From: UBA4615 sp964399635
Lineage (GTDB): Bacteria > Pseudomonadota > Gammaproteobacteria > Burkholderiales > Burkholderiaceae_E
Length of the DNA: 64,000 bases
Assembly (NCBI GenBank): GCA_964399635.1
Contig: CAYNRU010000059.1
Coordinates: 1 to 64,000 of the forward strand
Direction of reading: 5' to 3'
Shown here: positions 35,390 to 46,849 of the stretch, one piece after another
How positions within the stretch are numbered: the first letter of the stretch is position 1
Layout of the letters: each line of letters opens with the position of its first letter
The notes under the pieces: generated by a model
Told to the model about the DNA's origin: nothing
The model's input: only the letters and a program-made list of their open reading frames with translations
Database searches by the model: none
Position numbers and translations under genes: made by a program

Positions 35390-35659
35390 ATGAATCTGCT
35401 CATCTGGCTCGTCGTCGGCGGAGTGATCGGCTGGCTCGCCAGCCTGATCATGCACACCGACGCATCGCAGGGCATCCTGCTGAACGTCGTCGTCGGCATC
35501 GTCGGCGCGATGCTCGGCGGCTGGCTGATCTCGCCGCTCATGGGAGTCGGCACGATCAACCAGAGCAACTTCAGCATCGGCGCGCTGGTCGTGTCGCTGG
35601 TGGGTGCGGTCATCCTGCTGGCGATCGTCAACCTGTTCCGGCGCGGCTCGGTGCGCTGA
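35390..35659 (+). CDS. GlsB/YeaQ/YmgE family stress-response membrane protein
   Basis: Small inner-membrane protein of 89 aa with three helices: LIWLVVGGVIGWLASLIM, LLNVVVGIVGAMLGGWLI and ALVVSLVGAVILLAIVNLF. It is a typical transglycosylase-associated (GlsB) family member; many are induced by stress. AAGGAAG 6 bases upstream marks the start. Confidence 0.88.
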   Translation: MNLLIWLVVGGVIGWLASLIMHTDASQGILLNVVVGIVGAMLGGWLISPLMGVGTINQSNFSIGALVVSLVGAVILLAIVNLFRRGSVR

Positions 35660-35860
35660 GCAGGCCCGCCCGGGCGCACCGCCCCGGACGCCGTCCGGCC
35701 GCGCCCGGAGTCGTCCGCGCGCGGCGCCCGGGCGCGAACCCGCCGGGATGCGCCCGATGGCGCCGGTCGTCGGCAACGCCACTCGCGGGCATGGTCGTTG
35801 CCTGCACGGCTTGATCCGGCGCACGCACGACGGCGCCGCAGACCACCAGGAGATGAGGCC

Positions 35861-35983
35861 ATGACCCGACGACGCGAATCACCGCGCACGCCCCGCAACG
35901 ACGGATCCGAGCATCCGCTGCGGCCCCTGCGACCCGCCTCCGATCATCCGGGCCGGGGCAGCACGGATCATCCGGGCAAGTGA
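35861..35983 (+). CDS. Possible small basic protein
   Basis: A 40-codon frame, MTRRRESPRTPRNDGSEHPL and onward, rich in Arg, Pro, His and Gly, ending HPGK. It is kept because a good ribosome-binding site (AGGAGATG) precedes the ATG by 5-6 bases. No known family. The rest of 35660-36041 shows nothing else. Confidence 0.35.
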   Translation: MTRRRESPRTPRNDGSEHPLRPLRPASDHPGRGSTDHPGK

Positions 35984-36041
35984 CCCTGAGCAGCCTGTTG
36001 GGCGCCGTCCGGCGCCCGGCGATGTGGTTCAATCGGGCCAG

Positions 36042-36803
36042 ATGCACTCCGGCTGGCCCGACATGAACTCGCCCAAGGCGGGACCCCTGCGACGGATGAC
36101 CACCGACGAGTTCGCGTCGCTGGTCACGCACGAGCTGCGCAATCCGTTGAACGCGCTGTCGGGGTGGCTGCACCTGCTGTCCGCCGATTCGACCTTGCGT
36201 CCGGACGCCTCGCACCGCGCGCTGGCCGGGATGCGTCGTGCGCTCGACCAGCAGATCGCGCAGATCGATACGCTCGGCCAGGTGCTGCGCCTGTCGATGC
36301 CGTCAGGCGCGAGCACCGATCACCTGGCGGTCGCGCTCGATGGCGTCGTCGCCGATGCCGCCGAGGCGCTCGGCCCCGCCGCGCACGCCGCGGGCCGCGA
36401 GATCGGCGTACGCATCGACGACAGCCTGCGCGGCGTGCGCGTCCGCGGCGATCGCGCAGCCTTCGATGCCGGGCTGCAGTCGCTCGGACGCTTCGCGATG
36501 CGCCACGGCATGCCGTCGGCGCCGCTGAGGTTCGAGCTGCGCGCGGGCGCCGACGGCGAGCCGCTGCTGCGCTTGAGCGTCGATGAGGGCGACGGCGAAG
36601 GCTTGTCGATCTGGAGCGTGTTCGGCTCCGACGGCGGCAAGCGCCTCGCCCTCGACCTGTTGCACGCCGCACTGGAGTTCGAGGCGCACGGTGCGCGGAT
36701 CGGTCCGCAGGGCGACGGACGCGTCGGCGCCGCGCTCGAGATCCGCTTTTCTTTCTTCGACGGATCCGCGACGGCGCGGAACGAAACCGGCCCGGGCGCC
36801 TGA
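36042..36803 (+). CDS. Histidine kinase-like protein with degenerate ATP-binding domain
   Basis: Protein of about 253 aa. The phospho-acceptor helix is good: FASLVTHELRNPLNALSGWL, with a second helix around RRALDQQIAQIDTLGQVLRL. The following part has the length of a HATPase domain, but lacks clear N, G1 and G2 boxes: where N-x-x-x-N is expected it has LQSLGRFAMRHG. It may thus be a phosphotransfer or dimerisation partner without kinase activity. The start is uncertain: Met 36042, Met 36063 or GTG 36024, none with a good ribosome-binding site. A receiver gene follows after 30 bases. Confidence 0.7.
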   Translation: MHSGWPDMNSPKAGPLRRMTTDEFASLVTHELRNPLNALSGWLHLLSADSTLRPDASHRALAGMRRALDQQIAQIDTLGQVLRLSMPSGASTDHLAVALDGVVADAAEALGPAAHAAGREIGVRIDDSLRGVRVRGDRAAFDAGLQSLGRFAMRHGMPSAPLRFELRAGADGEPLLRLSVDEGDGEGLSIWSVFGSDGGKRLALDLLHAALEFEAHGARIGPQGDGRVGAALEIRFSFFDGSATARNETGPGA

Positions 36804-36833
36804 CGCGTCGGCGGCGTCTCCGGAGCACACGAC

Positions 36834-37421
36834 ATGGGACACGCCACGCCGGTCGCAGACGACCCTTCCGGCCAATGCAGGGTGCTGGTCGTCGACGACA
36901 ACGTCGACGCGGCCCAGAGCATGAGCCTGCTGCTCGGCCTCGAGGGCTATCTGGTCGAATGCGCGTACGACGGCGAGCAGGCGCTGCTGCGCGCTGAGCG
37001 CTTCAAGCCCCACGTGGTGCTGCTCGATATCGGCCTGCCGCGCTTGAGCGGCTACGAGGTCGCGCGACGGCTGCGCGCCGAGAGCGGTGCCCCGTGGGAC
37101 CCGTCGCTGCTGCTGGTGGCGGTCAGCGGCTACGGCCGCGAGCGCGACCGGCAGGCCGCCCGCGAGGCGGGCTTCGACCTGCACCTCACCAAGCCCGCGG
37201 ATCCCGACGAGGTGCTGCGCGTGCTGGCCGAGCGCCACGCACTGCTCAGCGCCACGGCGGCGCCCGCCGCGGTCAGCTCCCCTGGGGCAGGGGGGAGGGC
37301 GAATGTCGCGGATCCCGATCCTGCGGCACGGCAAGCGGCGAATGAACCAGCGCCCAATCCCGCTGGCGCGCCCGCAATGCGGCCCGGCCCGCCCGACGCA
37401 GACGCAGTGCCGAATGCGTGA
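36834..37421 (+). CDS. Single-domain response regulator with disordered tail
   Basis: Receiver domain of 195 aa in total. VLVVDDNVDAAQSMSLLL opens the domain, the phospho-Asp lies in HVVLLDIGLPRLSGYEVA, and Thr/Lys in LHLTKPADPDE complete the site. No output domain follows; the last 55 residues are Pro/Ala-rich. It is next to the degenerate kinase gene and likely its partner. The 3' part overlaps the convergent membrane-protein gene by about 150 bases. Confidence 0.82.
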   Translation: MGHATPVADDPSGQCRVLVVDDNVDAAQSMSLLLGLEGYLVECAYDGEQALLRAERFKPHVVLLDIGLPRLSGYEVARRLRAESGAPWDPSLLLVAVSGYGRERDRQAAREAGFDLHLTKPADPDEVLRVLAERHALLSATAAPAAVSSPGAGGRANVADPDPAARQAANEPAPNPAGAPAMRPGPPDADAVPNA

Positions 37422-37959
37422 TCCAGAACGCCAGCGCGATCGCGCAGACCGCGGTCAGCTGGCCGGCGGCGACCTGCAGATCGCGGGCGGCGGCGTCTGC
37501 GGTGAGTGCGGCGAGCAGCGCGGTGCCTGCGGAGCCGGCGGCGATGGAGACGGCGAGCGCCGGCCAGCCACCACCGTGCTCGCGCCGCAGCCGGCCGTGC
37601 TGGACGAGGCCGTCGACCACCGCGATCGCGGCGAGGCCGAGCGCCAGCGGCGCCGTGAGCGCGGCGGCCTGCGCGCCGCTCTCGCCGATGCCGGCCGCGG
37701 CGAGCGCGAGCATCGTGGCCAGCGCGAGCGCGACGGCGGCCTGCGCGGCGGACAGCAGGCGGAGCGACGGCCAGCTGCCCGAGCGCAGCGCGATGCTGGT
37801 CGGATGGGCGGCGCTGGCGAGCAGCACCAGCGCTGCGCAGGCCAGCCCGGGCGGGCCTGCGGGCGCACCCCCGGCCTGCCACTGCACCAGCGCCAGCACC
37901 ATGAGTGCGAGCGCCCGCAGCGCCAGACTGGCCCAGCTGTTCATGTAGACGAGCGGCAT
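37273..37959 (-). CDS. Putative integral membrane protein
   Basis: A 228-aa frame with about six hydrophobic segments, for example ALALMVLALVQW, LACAALVLLASA, AAVALALATMLALAAAG and LTAVCAIALAFWITHSAL. The spacing recalls HdeD/DUF308 proteins, but I cannot confirm the family. The C-terminal 50 residues overlap the receiver gene on the other strand, so either this tail or the receiver's tail may be shorter than shown. Confidence 0.5.
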   Translation of the reverse strand: MPLVYMNSWASLALRALALMVLALVQWQAGGAPAGPPGLACAALVLLASAAHPTSIALRSGSWPSLRLLSAAQAAVALALATMLALAAAGIGESGAQAAALTAPLALGLAAIAVVDGLVQHGRLRREHGGGWPALAVSIAAGSAGTALLAALTADAAARDLQVAAGQLTAVCAIALAFWITHSALRLRRAGRAALRARQRDWALVHSPLAVPQDRDPRHSPSPLPQGS

Positions 37960-38071
37960 AGGAATCACTCCTCGGTTCCCGGGCATCCTTTGGAGCCACC
38001 AGCAGGTTCCATGCCCGCAGATAAGGCGGGTCCGCGGGTCGTCGGGCCGCGGGCGGCGTCCCGCGCGCTCG

Positions 38072-38077
38072 TATAAT
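38072..38077 (+). promoter_or_regulatory. TATAAT -10 box immediately before a start codon
   Basis: A perfect TATAAT ends 5 bases before the ATG at 38083, in otherwise very GC-rich DNA. Transcription would start at or next to the ATG, and there is no Shine-Dalgarno sequence, so the mRNA may be leaderless. No convincing -35 is present. Confidence 0.5.
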
Positions 38078-38082
38078 CCGAC

Positions 38083-39480
38083 ATGACTCACGTACTGATC
38101 GTAGACGACGAACCGAACTCGGCCGACATGCTGGCCACGGTCGTGCGTGGGGAAGGGTTCACCACCGCGGTGGCGGGCAGCCTGCGCGAGGCCCGCCAGC
38201 AGCTGATGATGATGCCGGCACAGGCCGTGCTGCTCGACCTGCGGCTGCCCGACGGCAGCGGCCTGGACCTCTTCGAGGACACCGAGCTGCGCGGCAACGC
38301 CGAGATCGTCCTCATCACCGGCCACGCAACGCTCGAGACCTCCATCCAGGCGCTGCGGGTGGGCGCCGCCGACTACCTCACCAAGCCGGTCAACGTCGCT
38401 CAGCTCAAGCGCGTGCTGAGCCGTCTCGCGCAGCCGGGCGACCTGCGCGCCGAGATCTCCGACATGCGCCAGGAGTTCCGCACCAGCGGGCGCTTCGGGC
38501 AGCTGTGGGGGCGCTCGCAGCCGATGCAGCGCGTCTACGACCAGATCGCGAGGGTGGCGCCCACGGTGGTCAACGTGCTGCTGGTCGGCGAGAGCGGCAC
38601 CGGCAAGGAGGTGGTCGCGCTGACCATCCACGAGCTGTCGCGCCGGCGCACGCAGCCCTTCCTCGCGGTCAACTGCGGCGCGATCTCGCCGCAGCTCATC
38701 GAGAGCGAGCTGTTCGGCCACGAGAAGGGCAGCTTCACCGGCGCGATGCGCCAGCACCGTGGCTTCTTCGAGCGCGCGCACGGCGGCACGCTGTTCCTCG
38801 ACGAGATCACCGAGATGCCGCTCGACCTGCAGGTCAAGCTGCTGCGCGTGCTCGAGACCGGCGCGTTCATGCGCGTGGGCTCCGACGAGCTCTTCGAGAC
38901 CGACGTGCGCATCATCGCGGCCACCAACCGCCAGCCGATGGAGGCGGTGCAGCACGGCAAGCTGCGCGAGGACCTCTACTACCGGCTCAACGTGTTCCAG
39001 GTGCTGCTGCCGCCGCTGCGCGAGCGGCTCGAGGACATCGACCTGCTGGCGCCCAACTTCCTCGCCTCGATCGAAGCGCGTGAGGGTGGCTCGCGACGGC
39101 TCGCGCCGAGTGCGCTCGAGCGACTCAAGCAGTACCACTGGCCTGGCAACGTGCGCGAGCTGCGCAACGTGGTGCAGCGCGCCGCGATCATGACCGACGG
39201 CCCGGTCATCGAGCAGGTGCAACTGCCCGACGAGGGCCTGCCCGGATCGTCTGCGACCGGGGGCGACCCCGCGGGGCCTGTGCTGCGGCTGCGGGTCGGC
39301 TCGTCCATCGCCGAGGTCGAGAAGCAGATGATCTTCGCGACGCTCGAGCATTGCGGCGGCGTGAAGGAGCGCACGGCGGAGGTGCTCGGCATCAGCCTGA
39401 AGACCCTGTACAACCGCCTGCGCGAGTACGGGCAGGCCGGCGAGGCCGTGGCCCGGGCCGAGGCGCCGCCGACCTCCTGA
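38083..39480 (+). CDS. Sigma-54-dependent response regulator (NtrC family)
   Basis: Transcription activator of 465 aa for sigma-54 polymerase. The receiver domain has D52 in LLDLRLPDGSG and Lys in YLTKPVN. The AAA+ domain has Walker A GESGTGKE, the sigma-54 contact loop written GSFTGA (consensus GAFTGA), Walker B GGTLFLDEI, and WPGNVRELRNVV. A Fis-type helix-turn-helix ends the protein (RTAEVLGISLKTLYNRLREYG minus its edges). It converges with rpoN, 6 bases apart, so activator and sigma factor form a unit. Its kinase is not obvious; the nearby hybrid kinase is a candidate. Confidence 0.93.
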   Translation: MTHVLIVDDEPNSADMLATVVRGEGFTTAVAGSLREARQQLMMMPAQAVLLDLRLPDGSGLDLFEDTELRGNAEIVLITGHATLETSIQALRVGAADYLTKPVNVAQLKRVLSRLAQPGDLRAEISDMRQEFRTSGRFGQLWGRSQPMQRVYDQIARVAPTVVNVLLVGESGTGKEVVALTIHELSRRRTQPFLAVNCGAISPQLIESELFGHEKGSFTGAMRQHRGFFERAHGGTLFLDEITEMPLDLQVKLLRVLETGAFMRVGSDELFETDVRIIAATNRQPMEAVQHGKLREDLYYRLNVFQVLLPPLRERLEDIDLLAPNFLASIEAREGGSRRLAPSALERLKQYHWPGNVRELRNVVQRAAIMTDGPVIEQVQLPDEGLPGSSATGGDPAGPVLRLRVGSSIAEVEKQMIFATLEHCGGVKERTAEVLGISLKTLYNRLREYGQAGEAVARAEAPPTS

Positions 39481-39486
39481 GCCGTC

Positions 39487-40911
39487 TCAGGCCGCCGGCC
39501 GCTGCGACATCCGGCGCACCTCCACCGACGGGATGTGCAGCGCGTCGCGGTACTTGGACACCGTGCGACGCGCGACCCTGATGCCGCGCTGCTCGAGCAG
39601 GCGCGTGAGCTTGATGTCGGACAGGGGCTTGATCGTGTCCTCGGCGCCGATCAGCTCGGTGATCAGCGCGCGCACCGCGATCGCCGAGCACGGCGCGCCT
39701 GCCGCGGTCTCGACGTGGCTGCCGAAGAAGTGCTTGAACTCGAGCAGCCCGCGCGGGGTCGCCATGTACTTGCGGCTGGTCACGCGCGAGACGGTCGACT
39801 CGTGCAGCCCGACCTTGTCGGCGATCTCGCCCAGGGTCAGCGGCTTCATCGCCATCGGTCCGTACTGGAAGAAGCGGCTCTGGTGGTCGACGATCGACTG
39901 CGCGACCCGCTGGATCGTCTGGAAGCGCTGCTCGATGTTGCGCACCATCCAGCGCGCCTCGCGCAGCTGCTGCGACACCTGCGAGCCGCCGCCTTCGCGC
40001 CCGCCCTTCAGGACGCTCGCGTAGAAGCGGCTGACGTGGATGCGCGGGATCACTTCGGGGTTGATCGAGACGATCCACTTGCCCTTCACCGGCTGGACGA
40101 TCACGTCGGCGACCACGAACTGCGTGTCGTCGGCACCGAATCCCGCGCCGGGCCGAGGCGTCAGGCCCCGTAGCAGCACGGTCGCCGATTGCAGCTCGCC
40201 TTCCTCGCAGCCGAGCTCGCGCTGCAGCCGCTGGAAGTCGTGCGCCGCGAGCAGGCCGAGGTGGTGGTCGACGATGCGTATCGCGAGCGTGCGCGCGGGA
40301 TGCTCGTCGGGGTCGAGCGCCCGCAGCTGCAGGCGCAGGCATTCCGCGACCGAGCGCGCGGCGACGCCTGGCGGGTCGAACGCCTGCACGTGGCGCAGCG
40401 CGACCTGCAGTTCGTCGGCGTCGGCCTGGAACGCCTCGGCGCACATCGCCGCGAGCTCCTCGAGCGGCTGCGTGAGGTAGCCGGACGGGTCGACCGCCTC
40501 GATCACGGTCTGCACGAGCGCGCGGTCGCGCTCCGACAGCCGCAGGCAGCCCGCCTGCTGCAGCAGGTGCTCGCGCAGCGTGGGCGTGCCCGGGACCATC
40601 AGCGCCGGGTCCCAGTCGTCTTCGCCGCTGCGGCTCGCGCGGAAGTCGGTGGCGGCGCCGATCCAGAGATCGTCGAGCGCCTGCTCGCCCAACGCTTCGT
40701 CGGCGCGGACGTCGGCCGACTCGGGTGCCTCGGGCGCGTCGCCATCGTCGGCATCGGGCTCGACGACCTCCAGGAAGGGGTTGGTGGTCAGCACTTCCTG
40801 GACCTGCTGCTGGAATTCGAGCGAGGACAGCTGCAGCAGCTGGATCGAGCGCTGCAGGAACGGCGTCATCGTCAGATGGTGGCCGGCGCGCAGTTGAAGC
40901 GAAACAGTCAT
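39487..40911 (-). CDS. rpoN: RNA polymerase sigma-54 factor
   Basis: Sigma factor of 474 aa that recognises -24/-12 promoters. Region I is Gln/Leu-rich (TPFLQRSIQLLQLSSLEFQQ), followed by an acidic linker, the core-binding domain, the HTH with LHESTVSRVTSRKYM, and the RpoN box ARRTVSKYRDALHIPS (consensus ARRTVAKYRE). In most betaproteobacteria rpoN follows lptB and precedes hpf; here it stands beside an activator and a hybrid kinase, so it may be a second or moved copy. A strong sigma-54 promoter lies 43-59 bases upstream. Confidence 0.95.
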   Translation of the reverse strand: MTVSLQLRAGHHLTMTPFLQRSIQLLQLSSLEFQQQVQEVLTTNPFLEVVEPDADDGDAPEAPESADVRADEALGEQALDDLWIGAATDFRASRSGEDDWDPALMVPGTPTLREHLLQQAGCLRLSERDRALVQTVIEAVDPSGYLTQPLEELAAMCAEAFQADADELQVALRHVQAFDPPGVAARSVAECLRLQLRALDPDEHPARTLAIRIVDHHLGLLAAHDFQRLQRELGCEEGELQSATVLLRGLTPRPGAGFGADDTQFVVADVIVQPVKGKWIVSINPEVIPRIHVSRFYASVLKGGREGGGSQVSQQLREARWMVRNIEQRFQTIQRVAQSIVDHQSRFFQYGPMAMKPLTLGEIADKVGLHESTVSRVTSRKYMATPRGLLEFKHFFGSHVETAAGAPCSAIAVRALITELIGAEDTIKPLSDIKLTRLLEQRGIRVARRTVSKYRDALHIPSVEVRRMSQRPAA

Positions 40912-40953
40912 CGGGTACTTCCTGGACTGACGGGGGGCTGGAGACAAGAGGGT

Positions 40954-40970
40954 GTGCAAGAGCTGTGCCA
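40954..40970 (-). promoter_or_regulatory. Sigma-54 (-24/-12) promoter upstream of rpoN
   Basis: Read on the minus strand: TGGCAC-AGCTC-TTGCAC, with GG and GC exactly 10 bases apart, as in the -24/-12 consensus TGGCAC-N5-TTGC. It points at rpoN, with a predicted start about 33 bases before the ATG. This suggests that sigma-54 controls its own gene. Confidence 0.7.
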
Positions 40971-41161
40971 TTCCCCGAAAACCGCATGCCTGCGTGGGAT
41001 ACCGCCGTCGAACCTGCAGTTCTTGCCGTCCGTCGGCGCGGGGCACGGACATTTCTGCCGACGCCGTGGCGTCAGCCCAGGCTCGGCTGAGGCCTCGCCC
41101 CTCCCCCTGGCGTGCGGGCGGCCGCCAGGATCGGGCGGCATCGCCGCAGGTCCGGCGTGCG

Positions 41162-44185
<3,024 letters not shown>

Positions 44186-44359
44186 GGCGGCGCCGATGCC
44201 CGGTACGGCCGGTCCTTGGACTCGCTCTGACCTTCTCGAGCCGTGAAGGCTGCGGCTGCGGGGCATCTTCCTGCTCTGTGCGAGTTGCCGCCTCGGGCGG
44301 TACCCCCCGAGCCGTCGCGCCGCATCACCGAAGTGACCCGGGCGATGGCGGCCGGACGG

Positions 44360-44707
44360 TCAGGGGCGGACGACGATGTCGTTGCGTACCGAGCGCACGC
44401 CCGGGGCCGCGCGCGCGATCTGCGCCGCACGATCCTTCTCCATCTGGTTCTTCGCGAAGCCCGACAGCTGGGTGACGCCGTTGAGCGTCTCCACGCTGAT
44501 CGAGGTCGCGGCCACGGCCTTGTCGGCGGCCATGTTGGACTTGATCTCGGCCGTGATCCTGGCGTCGTCGGTGTACTGGCCGACCGACTCCTGTCCGCGC
44601 ATCACCGAGCAGGCCGCGAGTGAGCCGGTCAGCAGCACGAGAAGGGCCGCGCGGCGCAGCGTGGCGGCGAAGGCGGGGGTCGATGAGGGGAAGGTCTTGT
44701 CGTTCAT
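44360..44707 (-). CDS. BON-domain lipoprotein
   Basis: Lipoprotein of 115 aa. Signal peptide with hydrophobic stretch AALLVLLTGSLAAC and lipobox LAAC, then one BON domain: DDARITAEIKSNMAAD, ISVETLNGVTQLSGFAKNQ, and GVRSVRNDIVVRP at the end. BON proteins such as OsmY bind phospholipid and protect the envelope under osmotic stress. It lies beside a DUF883-type gene on the same strand. Confidence 0.87.
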   Translation of the reverse strand: MNDKTFPSSTPAFAATLRRAALLVLLTGSLAACSVMRGQESVGQYTDDARITAEIKSNMAADKAVAATSISVETLNGVTQLSGFAKNQMEKDRAAQIARAAPGVRSVRNDIVVRP

Positions 44708-44778
44708 GGTGTGGAACTCCGTTTGAGAAATCGTGTTGAATCGTCGAATCCCGCCGGCGCGGTGCCGGCGGGTGGTGT

Positions 44779-45210
44779 TCAGTCGCGCCGCGAGATCAGG
44801 ATGCCGATCAGCAGTCCGCCGATCATCGCCAGCCCCAAGTAGGACAGCGGTCGCTCGCTGACCGCATCGCGCGAGTGATCGATGCCGCGGGCCATCTGGA
44901 CGCGGGCGCGCACGGTCATCTCCCTGCCCTGGTCGAGCGCGGTGCTCATCTTTTCGCGCGCCTGCGCCACGCGCCGTTCGAGCTCGTCGCGCAGGTCGAC
45001 GCCATGGCCGCCGGCGCCGCCGCCGCGCGCCAACTCCGACAGATCGTCGAGGAAGGCGCCGAACTCCGAGCGATGGCTCTGCCCGGAGCGGGTCCGGCCG
45101 CGGTCGCCGGGCGGGTCGAGGTGCGTGGTGGGGCCGGTACCGGCGCCGATCGCGCCGTTGCCGTTTCGATCGGTCGGGGTGCCGGGTGTGTAGCCGCTCT
45201 GCATGGTCAT
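44779..45210 (-). CDS. DUF883/YqjD-like membrane-anchored protein
   Basis: Protein of 143 aa with a Gly/Arg-rich N-terminal half, a helical middle (DLRDELERRVAQAREKMSTA) and a C-terminal membrane anchor RPLSYLGLAMIGGLLIGILI followed by SRRD. That layout matches the ElaB/YqjD group; some members tether ribosomes to the inner membrane in stationary phase. A Met two codons later (MQSGYTPG) may be the true start. Confidence 0.7.
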   Translation of the reverse strand: MTMQSGYTPGTPTDRNGNGAIGAGTGPTTHLDPPGDRGRTRSGQSHRSEFGAFLDDLSELARGGGAGGHGVDLRDELERRVAQAREKMSTALDQGREMTVRARVQMARGIDHSRDAVSERPLSYLGLAMIGGLLIGILISRRD

Positions 45211-45224
45211 GTGGGTCTGCCTGG

Positions 45225-46040
45225 TCAGGGATGGAAGGAGGGAGCGTCGGCGGCCGATGGGCGTGCCGGCTCGGGGTGCCGGCGGCGCGCCGCCGGGCCG
45301 CGCTGCTGCACCGACGCGGGCTTGCCGGCGCCGGCGGGCGTGACGGTGCGCAGGCCCCCGGCGGGCAGGCTCGCGCGGATCTCGGTGCCGGCGCCGGGCG
45401 CCGACACGATCTGCAGGCTGCCGCGCACGGCGAGCATCCGGTGACGCATGCCGGCCAGGCCGTGGCGACCGCTGCCCACTGCGGCCGGCTCGAAGCCGAC
45501 GCCGTCGTCCTCGACCGTCAGCTCGACGCGGCCGCGGGCGCGGGCCAGCACGACCCTGGCGCGGCGGGCCTGCGAGTACTTGAGGATGTTGGTCAGCGAC
45601 TCCTGCACGATCCGGTACACCGCCAGGGCGGCATCGCCCGACAGCTCGACCGCGGGATCGATGTCGACGTCCATCCGCCCGACGAAGCGCTCGCGGTGCG
45701 AGGCCAGCAGCTGCTCGAGCGCCGGCGCCAGCCCCAGGTGGGTGAGCACGGTCGGATGCAGGTCCTCCACGATCCGGCGCTTCAGCCCGATGCCCTGGGC
45801 GAGGAGCCGCTGCAGCGCCTGCAGACGCTGCGCGATCACCGGAGCCGCGCAGCCCGGCTGTGCCAGCAGCCAGGCCGTGTCCAGGCGGGCGGCAGTCAGG
45901 ATGGCGCCGAGCTCATCGTGGAGCTCGCGGGCCAGCGCCGCGCGCTCGGTCTCCCGGGTGCGCTGCAGGTGCGACGCCAGCTCGGTGATCGCGTCGGCGG
46001 ATACGCCGACCTCGCGTCGGGGGGTGCCGCGCGGGCGCAT
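45225..46040 (-). CDS. NarX-type histidine kinase (HisKA_3), apparently cytoplasmic
   Basis: Kinase of 271 aa. The phospho-His lies in ERAALARELHDELGAILTAA, and the HATPase domain shows RIVQESLTNILKYSQA, VEDDGVGFEP and RHGLAGMRHRM. From the Met at 46040 it has no membrane helix or sensor domain, so it may sense inside the cell or need a partner. Longer in-frame starts run into the divergent regulator gene and are unlikely. It faces the NarL-type regulator gene across about 115 bases. Confidence 0.83.
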   Translation of the reverse strand: MRPRGTPRREVGVSADAITELASHLQRTRETERAALARELHDELGAILTAARLDTAWLLAQPGCAAPVIAQRLQALQRLLAQGIGLKRRIVEDLHPTVLTHLGLAPALEQLLASHRERFVGRMDVDIDPAVELSGDAALAVYRIVQESLTNILKYSQARRARVVLARARGRVELTVEDDGVGFEPAAVGSGRHGLAGMRHRMLAVRGSLQIVSAPGAGTEIRASLPAGGLRTVTPAGAGKPASVQQRGPAARRRHPEPARPSAADAPSFHP

Positions 46041-46155
46041 CGGCGCAGGACTCGAGTCGGGCACGATGGTTGCGTCTCCGTTGCTGCGGGCCCGACAGGT
46101 TCGGGCCGTACAACCCGGTGTCAGCAATAACAGTGCCCAGACGGAGAACCTCAGG

Positions 46156-46818
46156 ATGAATCCCGCACCGAACAGCAGCAACCGGAAACTCAAGGTCGTG
46201 ATCTGCGACGATCACCCGATCGTGCGGGCCGGATTTCGACAGTTCCTGTCCGACCAGCCCGACATGGAGTGCATCGAGGACGTTCCCACCGGCCGCGAGG
46301 CGCTCGACCTGGTCCGCAACGACGCCATCGACGTGCTGCTCCTCGACATCTCGATGCCCGGGCAGAACGGCGTCGACGTGCTGCGCGCGATCCGCCTGCG
46401 GCGCCCGGAGTTGCCCGTGCTGATGCTGTCCTCGTTTCCAGAGCAGCACTACGCGCTGCAGATGCTCAAGCTCGGCGCGAGCGGCTACCTGCCCAAGGAC
46501 TGCGAGCCCAACGATCTGCTGCGCGCCATCCGGGCGGTCGCGCAGGGGCGGCGCTTCGTGAGCGAGTCGGTCGGCGACCTGCTCGCCAACGGCTTGGCCG
46601 GCAATGGCGACGAGCCGCCGCACGCGCAGCTCTCCGACCGCGAGCTGCAGGTCTTCCTGCGCCTGGCCAAGGGCGAGTCGGTGACCGCGATCGCCGGCGT
46701 CCTCAACCTGAGCTTCAAGACGATCAGCACTTACCGCTCGCGCGTGCTCGAGAAGCTGAACCTGCGCTCGAACAGCGACGTGACCTACTACGCGATGAAG
46801 AACGGCCTGATCCAGTAG
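46156..46818 (+). CDS. NarL/FixJ-type response regulator
   Basis: Regulator of 220 aa. The receiver has VVICDDHPIVRAGFRQFL, phospho-Asp in DVLLLDISMPGQNGVDVL, and YLPKDCEPNDLLRAI. The LuxR-type helix-turn-helix reads LSDRELQVFLRLAKGESVTA and LNLSFKTISTYRSRVLEKLN. CCTCAGG lies just before the ATG. It is divergent from the HisKA_3 kinase gene, the natural partner. Confidence 0.92.
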   Translation: MNPAPNSSNRKLKVVICDDHPIVRAGFRQFLSDQPDMECIEDVPTGREALDLVRNDAIDVLLLDISMPGQNGVDVLRAIRLRRPELPVLMLSSFPEQHYALQMLKLGASGYLPKDCEPNDLLRAIRAVAQGRRFVSESVGDLLANGLAGNGDEPPHAQLSDRELQVFLRLAKGESVTAIAGVLNLSFKTISTYRSRVLEKLNLRSNSDVTYYAMKNGLIQ

Positions 46819-46849
46819 CCTGCGCGCCGTGGCCCGCGGCCGCCCTCGC

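Noticed and set aside
37960..39351. Minus-strand frame extending upstream of the membrane protein
   Set aside because: It lies antisense to the sigma-54 activator; only the hydrophobic part from MPLVYMNSW onward looks like protein.
40912..41161. Short minus-strand frame upstream of rpoN
   Set aside because: Arg/Pro-rich without motifs; the sigma-54 promoter explains the region better.
46041..46193. N-terminal extension of the NarX-type kinase giving a hydrophobic segment MSFRLLLFGAGFIL
   Set aside because: It is antisense to the start of the NarL-type regulator and lies outside kinase homology; probably a chance signal-like stretch.
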